The position numbers and the translations under genes are program-made. From positions 82,992,552-83,056,551 of the forward strand of contig JAKTNV010000004.1 of NCBI GenBank assembly GCA_022747635.1: DNA of 64,000 nt, given 5' to 3'. A model generated the notes under the pieces. The model was given only the letters and a program-made list of their open reading frames with translations, was not told where the DNA came from and ran no database searches. Origin of the DNA: Hetaerina americana. Its lineage: Eukaryota > Arthropoda > Insecta > Odonata > Calopterygidae. Shown one piece after another: positions 10,746 to 21,954 of the stretch; position 1 is the stretch's first letter; every line of letters begins with the position of its first letter.

Positions 10746-12088
10746 TAATATTTCAACTACAACCATTTCGTCTCAGGATTTGTACAAAGACGCAGAACAT
10801 GTTTTCTTCTATAGTTTCATTTGATCTAGGACAAAATGCCTTTTTCGTATAAAATATAATTTTTTTTGTGAATATTGTTCAAAAATATTTTTTTTCCCTC
10901 CTAAATGAACAAATATTGAGTCCGGAGCTAAGTTATGCAGGTTTCCCAATCTCGTGTGAAAGAGAAAGAAAGCAGCAGTTATTTGACATGATAGATTGAT
11001 AAAATTTGTGTTATTAATAGAAAATGCTGTTAAATTTTACATTGTTTTAAAAATCAGTTGACACTTTAATGAACCGCGATTGAAAATAATTAACGACAGT
11101 CATTGGGTACTAAGATGAATCGACATTTATTCACCTTTAAGTGGAATCAATAAATGTAGTGACAGAACGAGCGAATCGTATTTAAAATGCAAACATTTTT
11201 TTGCATATGTCCAGAAGTAGAGCGTTTCATATCATAGCAGCGGTTTCCCGACACGGCTATTTAGGAAGGGTGATTTAATGAAAATTGAAAATGTGTCTCT
11301 CGTGATTCGTCCGATGTTTAGCTGGTGATAGAGAGTGTTGTGAAGCGGATATTAACTTCTTTTTCTCTCTTGCAGGGCGCATACAAACATTAGCTATGGA
11401 AATTATTTCGATTGGTTTTAAATAAACATGGCAAAACCAGTCGGAATGAAATTTTTAAACTTAAGAAGTCCTAGCAAAACTCAAAACTAAGTAATGTGCA
11501 AGCAATTGGCATTCAGCAAGATTTTGGACAGTGACATTCCTAGAGTAATATCTAGGATTTTAATTTTTACGTTGCCACAATGAGAACAAGGGAAAAGAAT
11601 TGTCAGCCGATGCTCTAATCAACCTCTCTGGTCTCAATTTATAACACTATTGTTTTGTAAAAATTACAAATCCAGCAATATAGTTAGAATAAATTCCAAG
11701 ATAAAGGTTTCATTTCGCTTCCTGGAAATTACTTTCGCGGAAGCTGTTTTGTAAGAGTCTAACTGAGCACACCTCCGGGAGGGGGGGTGAGGGGGTTACT
11801 GTCAACAAAGCATTCCAGGCGGTGTGAATTCCCGGAAGCAGAATGTAACCTTCGCCCATTAGGCGACGAGGAAGCCTAAAGAATAACAAGATATAAATAG
11901 CCAGTTTGCAGGCGTTTTCTTTTATTACTTCAACCAGGCGGGTCTCCTCTGGGAGAAGCTTTGTAAAATAGTGAGCGTGGTTAAATAATAATTAGTAGCT
12001 GGTCCGTACAACATTTTTACGGCTAGGGAGAGCAGCAGAAGTCCTCTTTATCCTTTGTTTGTGCTGTTCAATTGAAGACCCCATAATC
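10746..12088. other. No recognisable gene or repeat
   Basis: AT-rich sequence after the CpG island. There is a G-rich stretch near 11777-11798. I found no splice-linked coding pattern. Confidence 0.45.
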
Positions 12089-12090
12089 TA

Positions 12091-12182
12091 CGAGGGTGGT
12101 CTGAAAAGTTTCCGACCTAACAAAGATGCAAGACGTTTTTTCTGAAATTTTCTGAGGTCGGAAACGTTTCAGACCACCTTCG
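12091..12182. mobile_element. 92-bp MITE with 28-bp terminal inverted repeats
   Basis: The left end 12091-12118 (CGAGGGTGGTCTGAAAAGTT...) and the right end 12155-12182 are inverted copies with two mismatches in 28 bases. A central spacer of 36 bases separates them, and TA dinucleotides flank both ends (12089-12090 and 12183-12184). A TA target duplication plus CGAGGG termini mark a Tc1/mariner-type non-autonomous element. It has no coding capacity. Confidence 0.85.
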
Positions 12183-12184
12183 TA

Positions 12185-13125
12185 ACTTCGAAGCAAAATG
12201 GATTTACATGTACACTATACTCTGCTACCTACCACCAGTGAATTGTTGTAGGGCACCAGCCATACATGTATTTGAAACTGTATTAGCTCATGTACAGAAA
12301 CACGCGCGTACCTACATGTATTTATAAATCATGCAATAATGGGTGTGTCCGACTCAATCATTCGATTGCGCTCTTCAAATTAAAATATTCAGATGTGTCG
12401 GAACGAGTACTTGAATCTGTCGGTGACGGTGTCCATCTCTCTTATTTTACCTTGGTCGTTTTGAATACAACGAAATAATTAGGAGCTATAATAATTCCTT
12501 CTATGCACCAAGAAACCTTAGGTGCTCTGTATCTTTCAAAAGTGTTAACTACTTTATGGTCTTCCCTAGTCTCTTCGTCAATCAAAGAGTTGTGAATCTA
12601 ATTCCTCTGAGAAGGGCAGCCTCCACCATTTGTCTGCTTTATTGAATCATTGAATTCAAACATTTTCTGCCTGCATTTTAATCTTTGATTCCTCTATTGC
12701 CAATTTTACATATATTAAAAACAATTCACCCACTTTCCCCGATATGCTTCTGATTTTATCCAGGAACTAAAAGTGCTGCGCATGCATTATATTTGCCAAG
12801 ATTGTGATTGAATGTTTGCCAGGTTTAGTTCCACCAAGTTTGAGACTTTTAAGTTAATTTTGTTTAATTATGAAAATATTTGTTTCCGTGATGTGATTGG
12901 ATCAGAACTGCTGTTTATCCGACAGTAAATCCTTCATTTATTTGATTTAAGTTTCTACGAGTTGCACCCATGGCAACAATAACAGCCTTTTCTTGAATTT
13001 TAGATAAGCAAGATTGTGCTTTTCAGGAACGACCTTTTGTATGCACTCATGCACATGCCTAACCACCATCTAGTTCACGGGTCATTTGAAATGAAGGATA
13101 ATTCATCACACTCGGAGAGAAGACA
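12185..13125. other. No recognisable gene or repeat
   Basis: Unassigned AT-rich DNA with short featureless ORFs. Confidence 0.45.
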
Positions 13126-13129
13126 GTAG

Positions 13130-13410
13130 GCGTGTTAGTTCAGTTGGCAGTTCCGTCGGTAGAGCGTTGGTAGGCTACTGGTTGGAGGGTTTGAAACCGG
13201 GGGAAGTCTCTGGGCACCCTAAATTTCACTCGACCTGCGTGGTATTTTGAGAAAATGTTTTTAAATAAAGAGAAAGAGTGTTTTACGACTTCAAAATTTG
13301 ACCAAATCTATTTCATTTTTTACAATTTGGCTAACAATACCTTTCTGGGAGTTTCACAGTAAGAAACAAGGTATGGCTTATCCCACCATCACCTACCATG
13401 ATAATCAATA
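13130..13410 (+). mobile_element. tRNA-derived SINE, family A, plus orientation
   Basis: The A-box-like TAGTTCAGTTGGCAG is at 13136-13150 and the B-box-like GGGTTTGAAACCGGG at 13188-13202. They are followed by CTCTGGGCACCCTAAATTT, matching the family body CTCTGGGTACC. The 3' part has AAGGTATGGCTTATCCCACC and ATCACCTACC near 13369-13399, like ATCTCTACCATCACCTAC in the copy at 57253. Confidence 0.6.
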
Positions 13411-13444
13411 AGTGAAATTTCCTTTGAAAGGTGAGAGGAGAGTC

Positions 13445-13690
13445 TGAGTAGTCCCTGTACGGCGAGATAAATTATACATTAACAGGATACCATCAAAGCT
13501 AGGTTAGTTCCTTTTTCTGTGCCAGGTAGAGGTTCTCATGGAGATATAAATACCCAAAACATTACACAACTTGCTTGAAGCTGAGGGCACCTAGAGGTGT
13601 TACCCAGTTTTAAGCCCTCCTGTCTTGAAGTAACCTATCACCGCTTTGCCAACGCTCTATTCACTGGACTACCACGCCCCCTTTCGTTTA
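13445..13690 (-). mobile_element. tRNA-derived SINE, family A, minus orientation
   Basis: Read on the minus strand from 13690, it shows GGCGTGGTAGTCCAGTGAAT, matching the TAGTCCAGTGG head at 57253. A degenerate B box, then GGCACAGAAAAAGGAACTAA and finally CTCGCCGTACAGGGA follow. The body order is the same as in the 57253 copy. It lies tail-to-tail with the neighbouring plus-oriented copy. Confidence 0.6.
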
Positions 13691-14030
13691 ATCATGGACG
13701 AAGAAATGCCCTAGTTTTCTCGGAACAAAAAGTAATTCCAATGAATGGTGATAATTTAAAAAAAATATTGATTCAAACATAGTAGTAGTTGTAAATCTTA
13801 TCCTTTCATGTAATTCGCATATTACTGTCAATTCTGTTCTTTATCGTACATTTTAACCCCAGTAAATCATAAATAATTCAACCCTAGAGGTCGTACCACA
13901 AAACACTTGTGTGATGGAAATGCAATTTGCCAAATAATAGAAAAATGTAAGTTTCAAGTTCATAATATATCTTCGAAAAATACGTATACCTATATTAAAT
14001 GAATCGGATGCAACAAATATTGAAAGTGGC
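13691..14030. other. No recognisable gene or repeat
   Basis: Short unassigned AT-rich stretch. Confidence 0.4.
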
Positions 14031-14072
14031 CATTACATGGATATACTTTCCCCAAAGTATATCCATGCAATG
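14031..14072. repeat. Strong hairpin (19-bp arms, 4-base loop)
   Basis: Arms 14031-14049 and 14054-14072 are inverted copies with one mismatch, around a CCCC loop. The inner 14 bases, CATGGATATACTTT, are perfect. No flanking duplication is seen, so its origin is open. Confidence 0.7.
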
Positions 14073-14240
14073 ATGGAGCCCGAAATTGCTATTAAAATTT
14101 TGGACTTGCATAGCATATGCAGTTCTCCGATCAAAAATGTTTGCCAAGTCATTTCAATCACCGTGAAAGACGAAAATTCATGGTTTTGGGATGGATTTTA
14201 ACTCGCTGTAAAATTTATCTCCATATTACCATTTATTGTT

Positions 14241-14500
14241 GGCAATTAACCGGTTAAGGTAGGTTTTGGGTGGACACAACCACGACATTTGCTTTGCAAG
14301 GGTTTCGTGAAATGACGACCGTTAAGTGACGAGCCTTGTCCCTTCCGCTGCCGGGCATGAAACACGGCCGATTGGGCCGAGTCCCGTTGTTACCAGGACT
14401 CATTTTCCCTATTCAGTCCATCATGAAAACCTTGGGATTAATAACTAAATTGGTTTCCCGTTACCTTCCTTAATAGTATTTATTAATATTTTTTAACCTC
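14241..14500 (-). mobile_element. LINE-R internally deleted copy (3' end fused to 5' end)
   Basis: The left part, 14249-14282, matches the extreme 3' end of LINE-R at 46779-46812 (ACCGGTTAAGGTAGGTTTT, GTGGACACAAC). It passes directly into 14286-14480, which matches the 5' region of LINE-R at 49703-49885 (TGCAAGGGTTTCGTG, ACACGGCCGATTGGGCCGAG, TTGGTTTCCCGTTACCTTCC). All of the roughly 2.9 kb between, including endonuclease and RT, is absent. The result is a short element carrying only the two LINE ends, like a LINE-derived non-autonomous element. It is also diverged. Confidence 0.7.
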
Positions 14501-15744
14501 GAGTCACAGTGTAAATCATAATTATGTATAACAAGCTACTGCAATTAAGCGATAATCTGAGACATTTTGATGGACTAGCGCGTAAATTTATCTTCAGAAC
14601 TTTAGTAAAGGGATATTTGAATTGGAATCACTTATATACGGCACTAAGATTGCCTGTTTTTAAACATGACGTCACTCAGACAATTTTCGGTATAGAACAC
14701 TGCAGGACATATCTGATGACAACATTTTCGATTATTAATGGAGCGATATGTTTTGATTTCATTTTCACTTTTTAAGTATAACTCTTTCAGTCCGAATGAA
14801 AATATATTGCTCGATGCATAATTATTGAATAATTAGTTAATACGCTTCAATAATTTGGAATGGAAGAGATAATAATTGTATGATTGAAATTATCTGAAGA
14901 GATATCATAAAACCTAAAATATTTCTGAAAGAATTCGTTGCTGGGACGCAAAAACTAGTCCTTTGAAGTATGCTCATTAATTTGTCTATTTTAAATATTA
15001 ATTCATCGCTGCATTTTGCTTCGAGAATCATCCTCGTAGAAATTATGTTCGCGTGTAAGAAAATGCGAATTAAATGAATATATGGACACCCACACCATTT
15101 TTAGGATATTTTTATCCGGCAAAAGTGAGGAGAAAAATGCTTGCAATTTGAATAAATTAAGAAGCCACTCAAAAATAAAATTAATAAAATGCGATGAATT
15201 TCAGTGGTAGAATCGCGAAACGAGAAGAATTCCTTGGAGGTAGCAGAAAGGTTACGATTTCGTGACGAACTTATTTTTTATTTTTTCTTATCGCAAGAGA
15301 CTTCTCAGGGAGAATAGAGGTCGTTTATGGTAATTTTGGCGTGACAACGTAATAGGTATTTCCTTGGAACTTGAGATAGGAAAGGTGTTAAGTTCGTCCA
15401 GGTCTAGTGAAAACATTTCGAGGAATTCGCGTCATCTCTCAACGTTCGGTGCCGCAATTGCCGTTCTATTGCCTGATTTACCAGCCACTGAACATCTTAC
15501 TGCTCATGATAAGGAGATTCTTCCATGAACAACGTTCATTGCCACGATATTGACCTTCATTTATAGAGTATGGAGCCCTGCCGTTACCAAATTCTTATGC
15601 GTGGTAACCTACAGATAAGAATTTCAATGGCCCCAGGTAGTTATAATTCAACTTCTTCGGCTTCAAGAGATATTCCCTAAAAATACAAACCATTTTGCAC
15701 ATGATATTTGTTTTATTATTTCAGTCCATGATCAGGAATTCATA
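14501..15744. other. No recognisable gene or repeat
   Basis: Unassigned AT-rich DNA. The ORF at 14524-14775 has no recognisable domain. Confidence 0.45.
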
Positions 15745-15746
15745 TA

Positions 15747-16647
15747 TGCGAGTACGGTTCAATAAGTACCCGTGTTTGATGACAAAGGGCGTTCCTGAGG
15801 GAAGTTTATGTTATCGTCGTGTGCTGCCATCTATCAAACGACGGCGAAACAAATTTCAGACTTATTAAAAGGTTAGCTTGGATTTGGCAGCATTTCGAGT
15901 AAGATGTGTTTCGTGATTTTCGCTAAGATGGAAAAAGAGCAGTATCGTTCGGTGATTCGCTTTTTGTTTTTGGATGGGAAGAAATGCGAGGAGATAAAAG
16001 CAAAGTTGAATGCTGTTTGTGGGGAAACTTCGCCATCAGTTAGACATTATTCAACGAATTTAAACGCGGGCGAACATCTGTTTTTGATGAGGAGCGACCC
16101 GGATGCCCGGCAGACGTGGTTACCGAGGAAATCATTCGAAAAGTACACGCCATGATTCTCGCTGATCGTCGAACGAAAGTGCGCGAAGTAGCAGAGGCCG
16201 TGGGTGTGCCGACCGGCAATTAATATTTTACATTATAAATTGGCGATGAAAAAATTGTCGGCCCGATGGGTGCCGCGATTGCTCGCAACACACCAGCTCA
16301 TTCATCCAGAGTTGTCGCCGCCAAACTGCATGAACTACGTTATGAATTGCTGCCGCACCCCCCGTATTCACCCGATCTGGCCCCCTTGCGACTTTTTCTT
16401 ATTCCTTAGCATGAAGAAATGGCTCGCGGGAAAAAAATTTAGCTCAAACGAGGAAGTTATCACCGAGACAGAGGCGTATTTTTGAGAGTTCTACAAATCC
16501 TATTTTTTGAAGGGGTTTAAAAATGGCCGGCACGTTGGGAGAAGTGTATCTTTCTAAAAGGGGGCTATGTTGAAAAATAAAAAAAAATGTTTTTGAAAAA
16601 ATGGTTTCTTCATTTTTAACACGGGTACTTATTGAACCGCTCTCGCA
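15747..16647 (+). pseudogene. Mariner element, 901 bp, internally deleted transposase
   Basis: Inverted terminal repeats 15747-15776 and 16618-16647 (TGCGAGTACGGTTCAATAAG...) match at 28 of 30 positions and are flanked by TA on both sides. The transposase reads from N to C as MEKEQYRSVIRFLFLDGKK, then (after a frameshift) GRTSVFDEERPGCPADVV and ILADRRTKVREVAEAVGV. It continues with KKLSARWVPRLL, jumps directly to NTPAHSSRVVAAKLHELRYE, and ends in LLPHPPYSPDLAP and KKWLAGKKFSSNEEV. Going straight from the ARWVPRLL block to the PAHSS block removes about 100 codons with the first catalytic Asp, and the second is not intact. Only the third (SPDLAP) remains. Intact mariners are about 1.3 kb with roughly 345 codons. 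The copy is dead but could be trans-mobilised through its ends. Confidence 0.9.
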
Positions 16648-16649
16648 TA

Positions 16650-18800
16650 TACCCCATTAATACTAAATATATATTATTTCCCTCGATTTTTCCAGGTTAT
16701 TCCGTTTCTTATCTTGGCGTTCAAGATAATACTACTTCTCATTTTTCATTCGCTCGTTAAAGATCAGTCTTCGAAACCACCATGATACGTTCTATGGTAT
16801 TCTCCTCGCTAATTTATTTTATTTATTTATTTAAATAGGTCATTTCTGTCATTCAACCACGCGTCGATCAGAGAAACATTGCACAAAAGACGCGCTTGTG
16901 CATGGTGGGTTCCAACATTCTCCATTCCCAAACAACAGGGTGTCAGTATGAGGATTTGTTGACAGTTGAAATTTATCCTAGGGGAAGATAAACAAAGAGC
17001 TTCTTTTAAAACGTTACCACAGCATATGATACTGGAACAACTCATTTTTTTCCTGAGAGGAAAGATCTGCGTGCAAATTTCTAGGAAGCTAAAGTGATGT
17101 CTTCTGCTAGGACAGTTACGGTCAACTTATTTTCCGATATTCAGACCACGTATGATGCATCAGCATGTATTGCAAAGCCATACAACCGTTAATGGAACAT
17201 TTACTGAAAATATTCCAAATCCAATCACATTAATGGAAATAACACATTTAAAATCAACAAGATGGATGCTGCAGAGCGGTAATGAAGGCACCACACACAA
17301 CGTTGCTGTTTATCTCGTAATAATCAGTGTTTAAATGTGTTTCTTGTCCTCACTATGATATAAGGTCCAAATTCAATATGACTTCGCTCGTTTCTCAATC
17401 TGCAGAAATACTGCAAAAAGAGTTTGCGTCCAATTGAGGAGGCGTACTTATGACATTGATAGATTTGTTTCAAATTCAACTGCTGCCGCTGGCGCAATAC
17501 TGGAGTCAAAGCAATGAAAAGAGTATCATAGGTACATTATGGATATTTCTGAAAACATGATCGAGTATCAAAGTTTTTCAATAATTAATAGTGCAAAGTA
17601 AATTGGCGTGATAACTATTTATTGTACAAATGTCGCATGCTTATATTTTGTATTTATACAAACACAAAAGGCCACTCTCATGGGATATTGTGCATAACTC
17701 ATCAAGATATAATGATTCCTTTCATATTTGGATCGGACTAGGGTGACTACACCTTGGATAGAGAGAGAGAGAGAGGACACTCCCTCATGATCACTCCTTT
17801 TTTGGTAATGTTATCGCCGTCGAGAGCTCCGCCGTTTTATTTAGATACGGCCGAACGATCGATTGGCGAATCTTCCCAGGGAGAAACACTTCTTTTTATT
17901 TTACGATTTTTTCAATGAAAAAAAATAACGCAACGAAATGCTGAGGAGATGGGGGAAAGAATTTTCCGCACGTGGAGGGACTTTGAAAGGATCCCAATTC
18001 CTCTCTCTCTCCCTCTCTCTCATTCTCTTTGCATTTTTTGCTATTTTCGTTTCCACGCGAAGGACCGACTCGCTTGTTTTTTGATTTATTTCTTTTTATC
18101 TCGTCGCGACTATATATTCGTCTACTCCCTCCTCCTTTATGGAGTCACACTTCACCTCCGGAGAGACGAAGAAAACAGGTGCCACTCACCGCCCTCTCCC
18201 TTTATTTATGCAAAATAAAATCTTGTATAAATACACCCGAGAAATCGTTCGCGGGGGTTTCCACGTGTACGCACGTGGGAGGAGAGGTCAGACCATCGTC
18301 CGCATCACTCTCCGCTAGGAACGACAGGAAAATTAATCTTCGAAGGATTCGGCACGTGCCTACAATTTCTTTTTTTGGGCACCGTCAATCAATACGGGGA
18401 AGGAGCGAGAATGTTCCAGAATTATCCGCGTGAATATCCATGGCAAATGGTGTGGCATTGTACCTTCGTCGGCGGTGCGTTTTCCTAAGGGGTAAAACGC
18501 TCGGCTACTGGTCCTCCCCGGTTCAAAACAGAGTGAAAGACCGAATGCAATAAATCCATGCGATTGTACGGGTATCAAATATGATTTAGGGATCCTCAGT
18601 TGGTACGAAAAATGCATAAATGCGGATATGTAGTTGAATGTAATTGATCATCATTGAAGATTGATCATTATAATTTCTTGCTCTTTTAATGAACTCTGGA
18701 GGACGCCTTGTGATTGGTGATTTTATTTTAATATCGGTCTCATTAACAGGAAGAGGAAATGTATGACAATTATAAAGTGATTTCTGCCAGTAGTTCAGAT
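16650..18800. other. No recognisable gene; GA microsatellite
   Basis: A GA run lies at 17761-17775, and CT-rich DNA near 18001-18020. A weak tRNA-like word (CTCCCCGGTTCAAAACAG near 18513) may be a SINE relic. No coding pattern is visible. Confidence 0.45.
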
Positions 18801-18810
18801 TATTATAGAT

Positions 18811-18811
18811 T

Positions 18812-18842
<31 letters not shown>

Positions 18843-18958
18843 GTGTATATATATATCTATATATATGTGTATATATATATATGTATATATATATGTATGT
18901 ATATATATATATGTGTGTGTATATATATATATGTATATGTATATATATATGTATATAT
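18811..18958. repeat. Compound (TA)n/(TATG)n microsatellite
   Basis: Alternating TA with interspersed TGTA and TATGTG over about 150 bases. The poly-Tyr/Ile ORFs on both strands are artefacts of this repeat. Confidence 0.95.
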
Positions 18959-19055
18959 GCTTTCGTAGACGTAACACGGAAGTGCCGAATAGTACAATAC
19001 ACAGTAACACACAATATAGAAACACAAAAAAAAAAAAAAGAAGAACACTCACACG

Positions 19056-19110
19056 TTATTTCTTGATATTTCGACGGAAACAATCCGTCTTCCTCTGAAG
19101 ATATAGAAGT
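19056..19110 (-). ncRNA. Hammerhead-ribozyme-like motif, probable retroelement relic
   Basis: On the minus strand the order is CAGAGGA (against the core CTGANGA, one change), then a stem with GACGGA and TCCGTC arms (plus-strand 19073-19078 and 19084-19089, loop AACAA). The GAAATATC that follows matches the GAAA box followed by a very short stem III. This is the layout of type I hammerheads carried by Penelope-like and related retroelements. Stem I pairing is not convincing and the core U is changed, so activity is doubtful. Confidence 0.35.
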
Positions 19111-19133
19111 AATGTATAGTAATAATTAAAGTA

Positions 19134-19200
<67 letters not shown>
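19134..19200. repeat. (TA)n microsatellite
   Basis: Nearly pure TA, ending in ACATATACATATACATG next to the fold-back SINE. Confidence 0.95.
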
Positions 19201-19204
<4 letters not shown>

Positions 19205-19208
<4 letters not shown>

Positions 19209-19556
19209 CATGCACACACATTCAAACGCGAAATCCCGCCATATAGCGAAGAAATATTCTTCCCATGGAAATAGCTATAAGGAAAAGGAATAGGAAAACA
19301 CAAAAAGGACGAAAACAGGAGAGTTGAGGAAGGCGGAATCTAGTAAATTAATAGCGCAAAAATATTTCCTTTACCGGGACTTGAACACCGGATCTTTCAA
19401 ACCTCGGTCAAGGAAATATTTTTGCGCTCAGTGATGTGTTAGATTCCGCCGTCCCCAACTCTCCTGTGTTCGTCCTTAATGTGTGTTCCTAACCCTTTTC
19501 CTCATATCTATTTCCAAGTGTGTGTGTGTGTGTATATATATATATACATATATATA
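19205..19556. mobile_element. Fold-back SINE-like element (family C) with TG/TA tail
   Basis: The left arm 19263-19362 and right arm 19408-19516 are inverted copies. Landmarks on the left are ATAAGGAAAAGG, AAGGACGAAAACAGGAGAG, GGCGGAATCTA and GCGCAAAAATATTTCCTT. The same words appear reverse-complemented on the right. The centre (19363-19407) holds a tRNA-like segment (minus-strand GGTTTGAAAGATCCGGTGTT and CAAGTCCCGGT). It is bounded by CACACACATTCAAACGCGAAA at left and TG/TA repeats at 19519-19556. The same module occurs at 43.3-44.4 kb. Confidence 0.75.
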
Positions 19557-19739
19557 ATCACACACACATTCAAAAATGTATGCATAATTAATACTGAATT
19601 TCTTTTGTAATATAGTACATGATTTTTTCTCCCAATTATTTGCTTACATCGCACTACCGACTCGGACGGATGTCGTCAAGTGTTCAAAACAATTTTTGAA
19701 GGGAATTAAGATTCCTGAAGACACTTAAACGTCACAGGA

Positions 19740-19830
19740 ATGCATCATTTTCAAAATATAAAAATCCTGGTAGGGATACCAGCCAAGGTGAATGATTTTT
19801 ACACATTGCAATAGTTTTATGATAATGTAC
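19740..19830 (+). mobile_element. SINE family B fragment
   Basis: ATACCAGCCAAGGTGAATGA followed by TTTTTACACATTG parallels 24418-24450 (ATCCCAGTCAAGGCGAATGA, TTTTTACACTATG). Only the part after the B box is readable. Confidence 0.5.
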
Positions 19831-20835
19831 ATTAGTGGAGGACTCCGTTAAAGTCACTGTCGCGACTTTTCCTCAGTTTCTTTGAATTTCAGAGAAAGGT
19901 GGCCTTCAATTGTTCAATTCTCATCTCTCACCTTCGAGATCTATTTGTTTTGAAACCAAACGTATGTATGTAACGAGTGGCATCCTATGCTCACCCACGT
20001 ACGGAGAGGAAGTGTGCTTAACCTTGAACCCTCATACACAAGCGGATCTGTAAAACCTAAAAAGTGCCATATTTTATCAATGAACAAAACTATTTTTTTC
20101 TGCAAAGATTTTTTTTAATAATGCTAAATCTGATTGCACTGCATTGTTCAGATACGGCGTCATTTCTCTAAAAAGCATTGTTTTCTGAAAGTCTCAACTA
20201 TTCCCTTAGAGGTTGACAAGACCCACATTTACTCTATTTTATTACGTCTCCAACTCTAAATCGCATTCAAGGGAAGACAGGTTAATAATGACTGTAATAG
20301 GTTGGCGTGTAAAATGATTTTGGCGGGTCATTTTTCAATGTTGTGGATATGTATTCCGAGTCTGTACGAAAAAAAATTAATACTCATTGACCGTTGTGTC
20401 GGCTGAATTGTTAGTTTCAGATAAATTAAGATTGTTTCTGCCTATTCCATAAAATTCTTTTCTTCTCCGAATTTGAAATATCGGGAGTAAATATGAAATG
20501 CGTGTTTATTTGTGAAGAGATTATTTTCTATTATTGATGAGCTTGAGACGGATAAATAAGCGGCTTCGTATTCATTCAGACATATTCTTCAAAACTTTGT
20601 TTTTGATAGAAGAATAAATGCCAAAAATTCTTTGTTTAACGGATATAGTACGAATCATTTGACGTTTATGTAGGTATGCTAGACTGAGAACTAACCTGGA
20701 AATCGCTATGTCGAATCTTACAAATAAGGTTCAGGGATATGTCAATTCAAATATAGATCCTCAACGATAAGCGATCGAGGTCATAGCCATATGTCGTTAT
20801 GGCGATACCATTTGGGGTTAGCGATTAATAACCAT
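19831..20835. other. No recognisable gene or repeat
   Basis: Unassigned AT-rich DNA. Confidence 0.45.
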
Positions 20836-20839
20836 GGTA

Positions 20840-21045
20840 TAGAGTGGTGATACGTGGTGTGTCTATAGATCAAGCGTCAACATTGTCCGAAAAGTCCTGA
20901 GTTCAAACAAGATCGGTACCTCGCGACAAACTGGCCCCTAGTTGTGTGATTTTCTGGGGTACACAGCGGTTGAATGTAGGTGGGTAAAGGCAAGCAAACT
21001 GACCCCTACCCGAAGCGTGCAGATTTTACACATCACTCGACTAAA
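20840..21045 (+). mobile_element. tRNA-derived SINE, family A (diverged)
   Basis: A weak B box, GAGTTCAAACAAG, lies near 20899. It is followed by GGTACCTCGCGACAAACTGG and TAGTTGTGTGATTTTCTGGG, matching the family word GCTATGTGATTTTTCGGGTA, and later by CAAACTGACCCCTACCC. Confidence 0.55.
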
Positions 21046-21069
21046 GGTAAATGCAAGCTGAGCTCTGTT

Positions 21070-21200
21070 CTCATATAGAATGGCTACGGTGGAGGGGGGT
21101 TAACGCTCTCGTCTGTTAAATCAGAGCTGGGGGATACGATTCCCGCCAAAGTGCATTTTCCTATTACATAGAACTTGGCTATTTACGACTGCCCGTTTGC
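21070..21200 (+). mobile_element. tRNA-derived SINE, family B
   Basis: An A-box-like GGGGTTAACGCTC (21097) and a B box GATACGATTCC (21134-21144) are followed by CGCCAAAGTGCATTTTCC, comparable to CGTTCAAGGTGAACGATATT after the B box at 9772. Confidence 0.5.
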
Positions 21201-21950
21201 TCATAAAACAATGTGAGAGAGAATATTTAGCTGAAATTTTGGTTGCTGTAAAATAAATGAATCTATGATACGTAAGAAACTTCTGCCTTGGTATTTCAAT
21301 TTTAGTTTTTATATACATGTACTACTAACGCAAGTTGGCCAAAGAAATCTGTACAATTGGGAAGGGATTTCAGTGCAGTACTTATCAGAAAAAGTTTAAG
21401 TAGCTTTTAATGGATATCGGCGCAAATTGTCTCTTCAATTTTGGTTTAACTTTCCTAATGTGTCGTTGAAGCCATGCGCACTGCTCAACCGACATGATTT
21501 GTTAACAGGGAAATCATGCAGGGTGAAATATTTTGACAAAGTGATATTTAAATTCAGTGAAATTTATTACCTTGAGGAAGAGGATTAATTCAAATGCAAG
21601 GAAAGCTCTCGGAATAGGATCAAGGGAGAAGCAAGAATTTTCCCACTAACGGCTGAGGTTTTCAAGGTTGCATCTGTATCTGGGAAGTCGTAGATTAGGT
21701 TTTATTGATCGGTAAGCACAATTGATGGGGAAAACTCTCCCTGTAGTCGCTCACCACAACTTGATAGTAAATATGAAATAATTTGCTCCTGGAGAAAATT
21801 GGACCGTTTGTTGGACTGAAAATTACGAGCTTATGGACTAAAATTCTCAAAAATTGAATGTAAATTTGGCTATATTAAAACTTAGAACCAATATTTTATG
21901 AATGGATTTTCTTCGATAGTTGTCAAACTACGATAGTTATCAACAAAGCT
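21201..21950. other. No recognisable gene or repeat
   Basis: Unassigned AT-rich DNA. Confidence 0.45.
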
Positions 21951-21954
21951 TGGT

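Noticed and set aside
18759..19300. Several ORFs rich in Tyr-Ile repeats on both strands (also at 43.9-44.6, 46.7, 50.1 and 56.6-57.4 kb)
   Set aside because: They are translations of (TA)n microsatellites and have no biological meaning as proteins.
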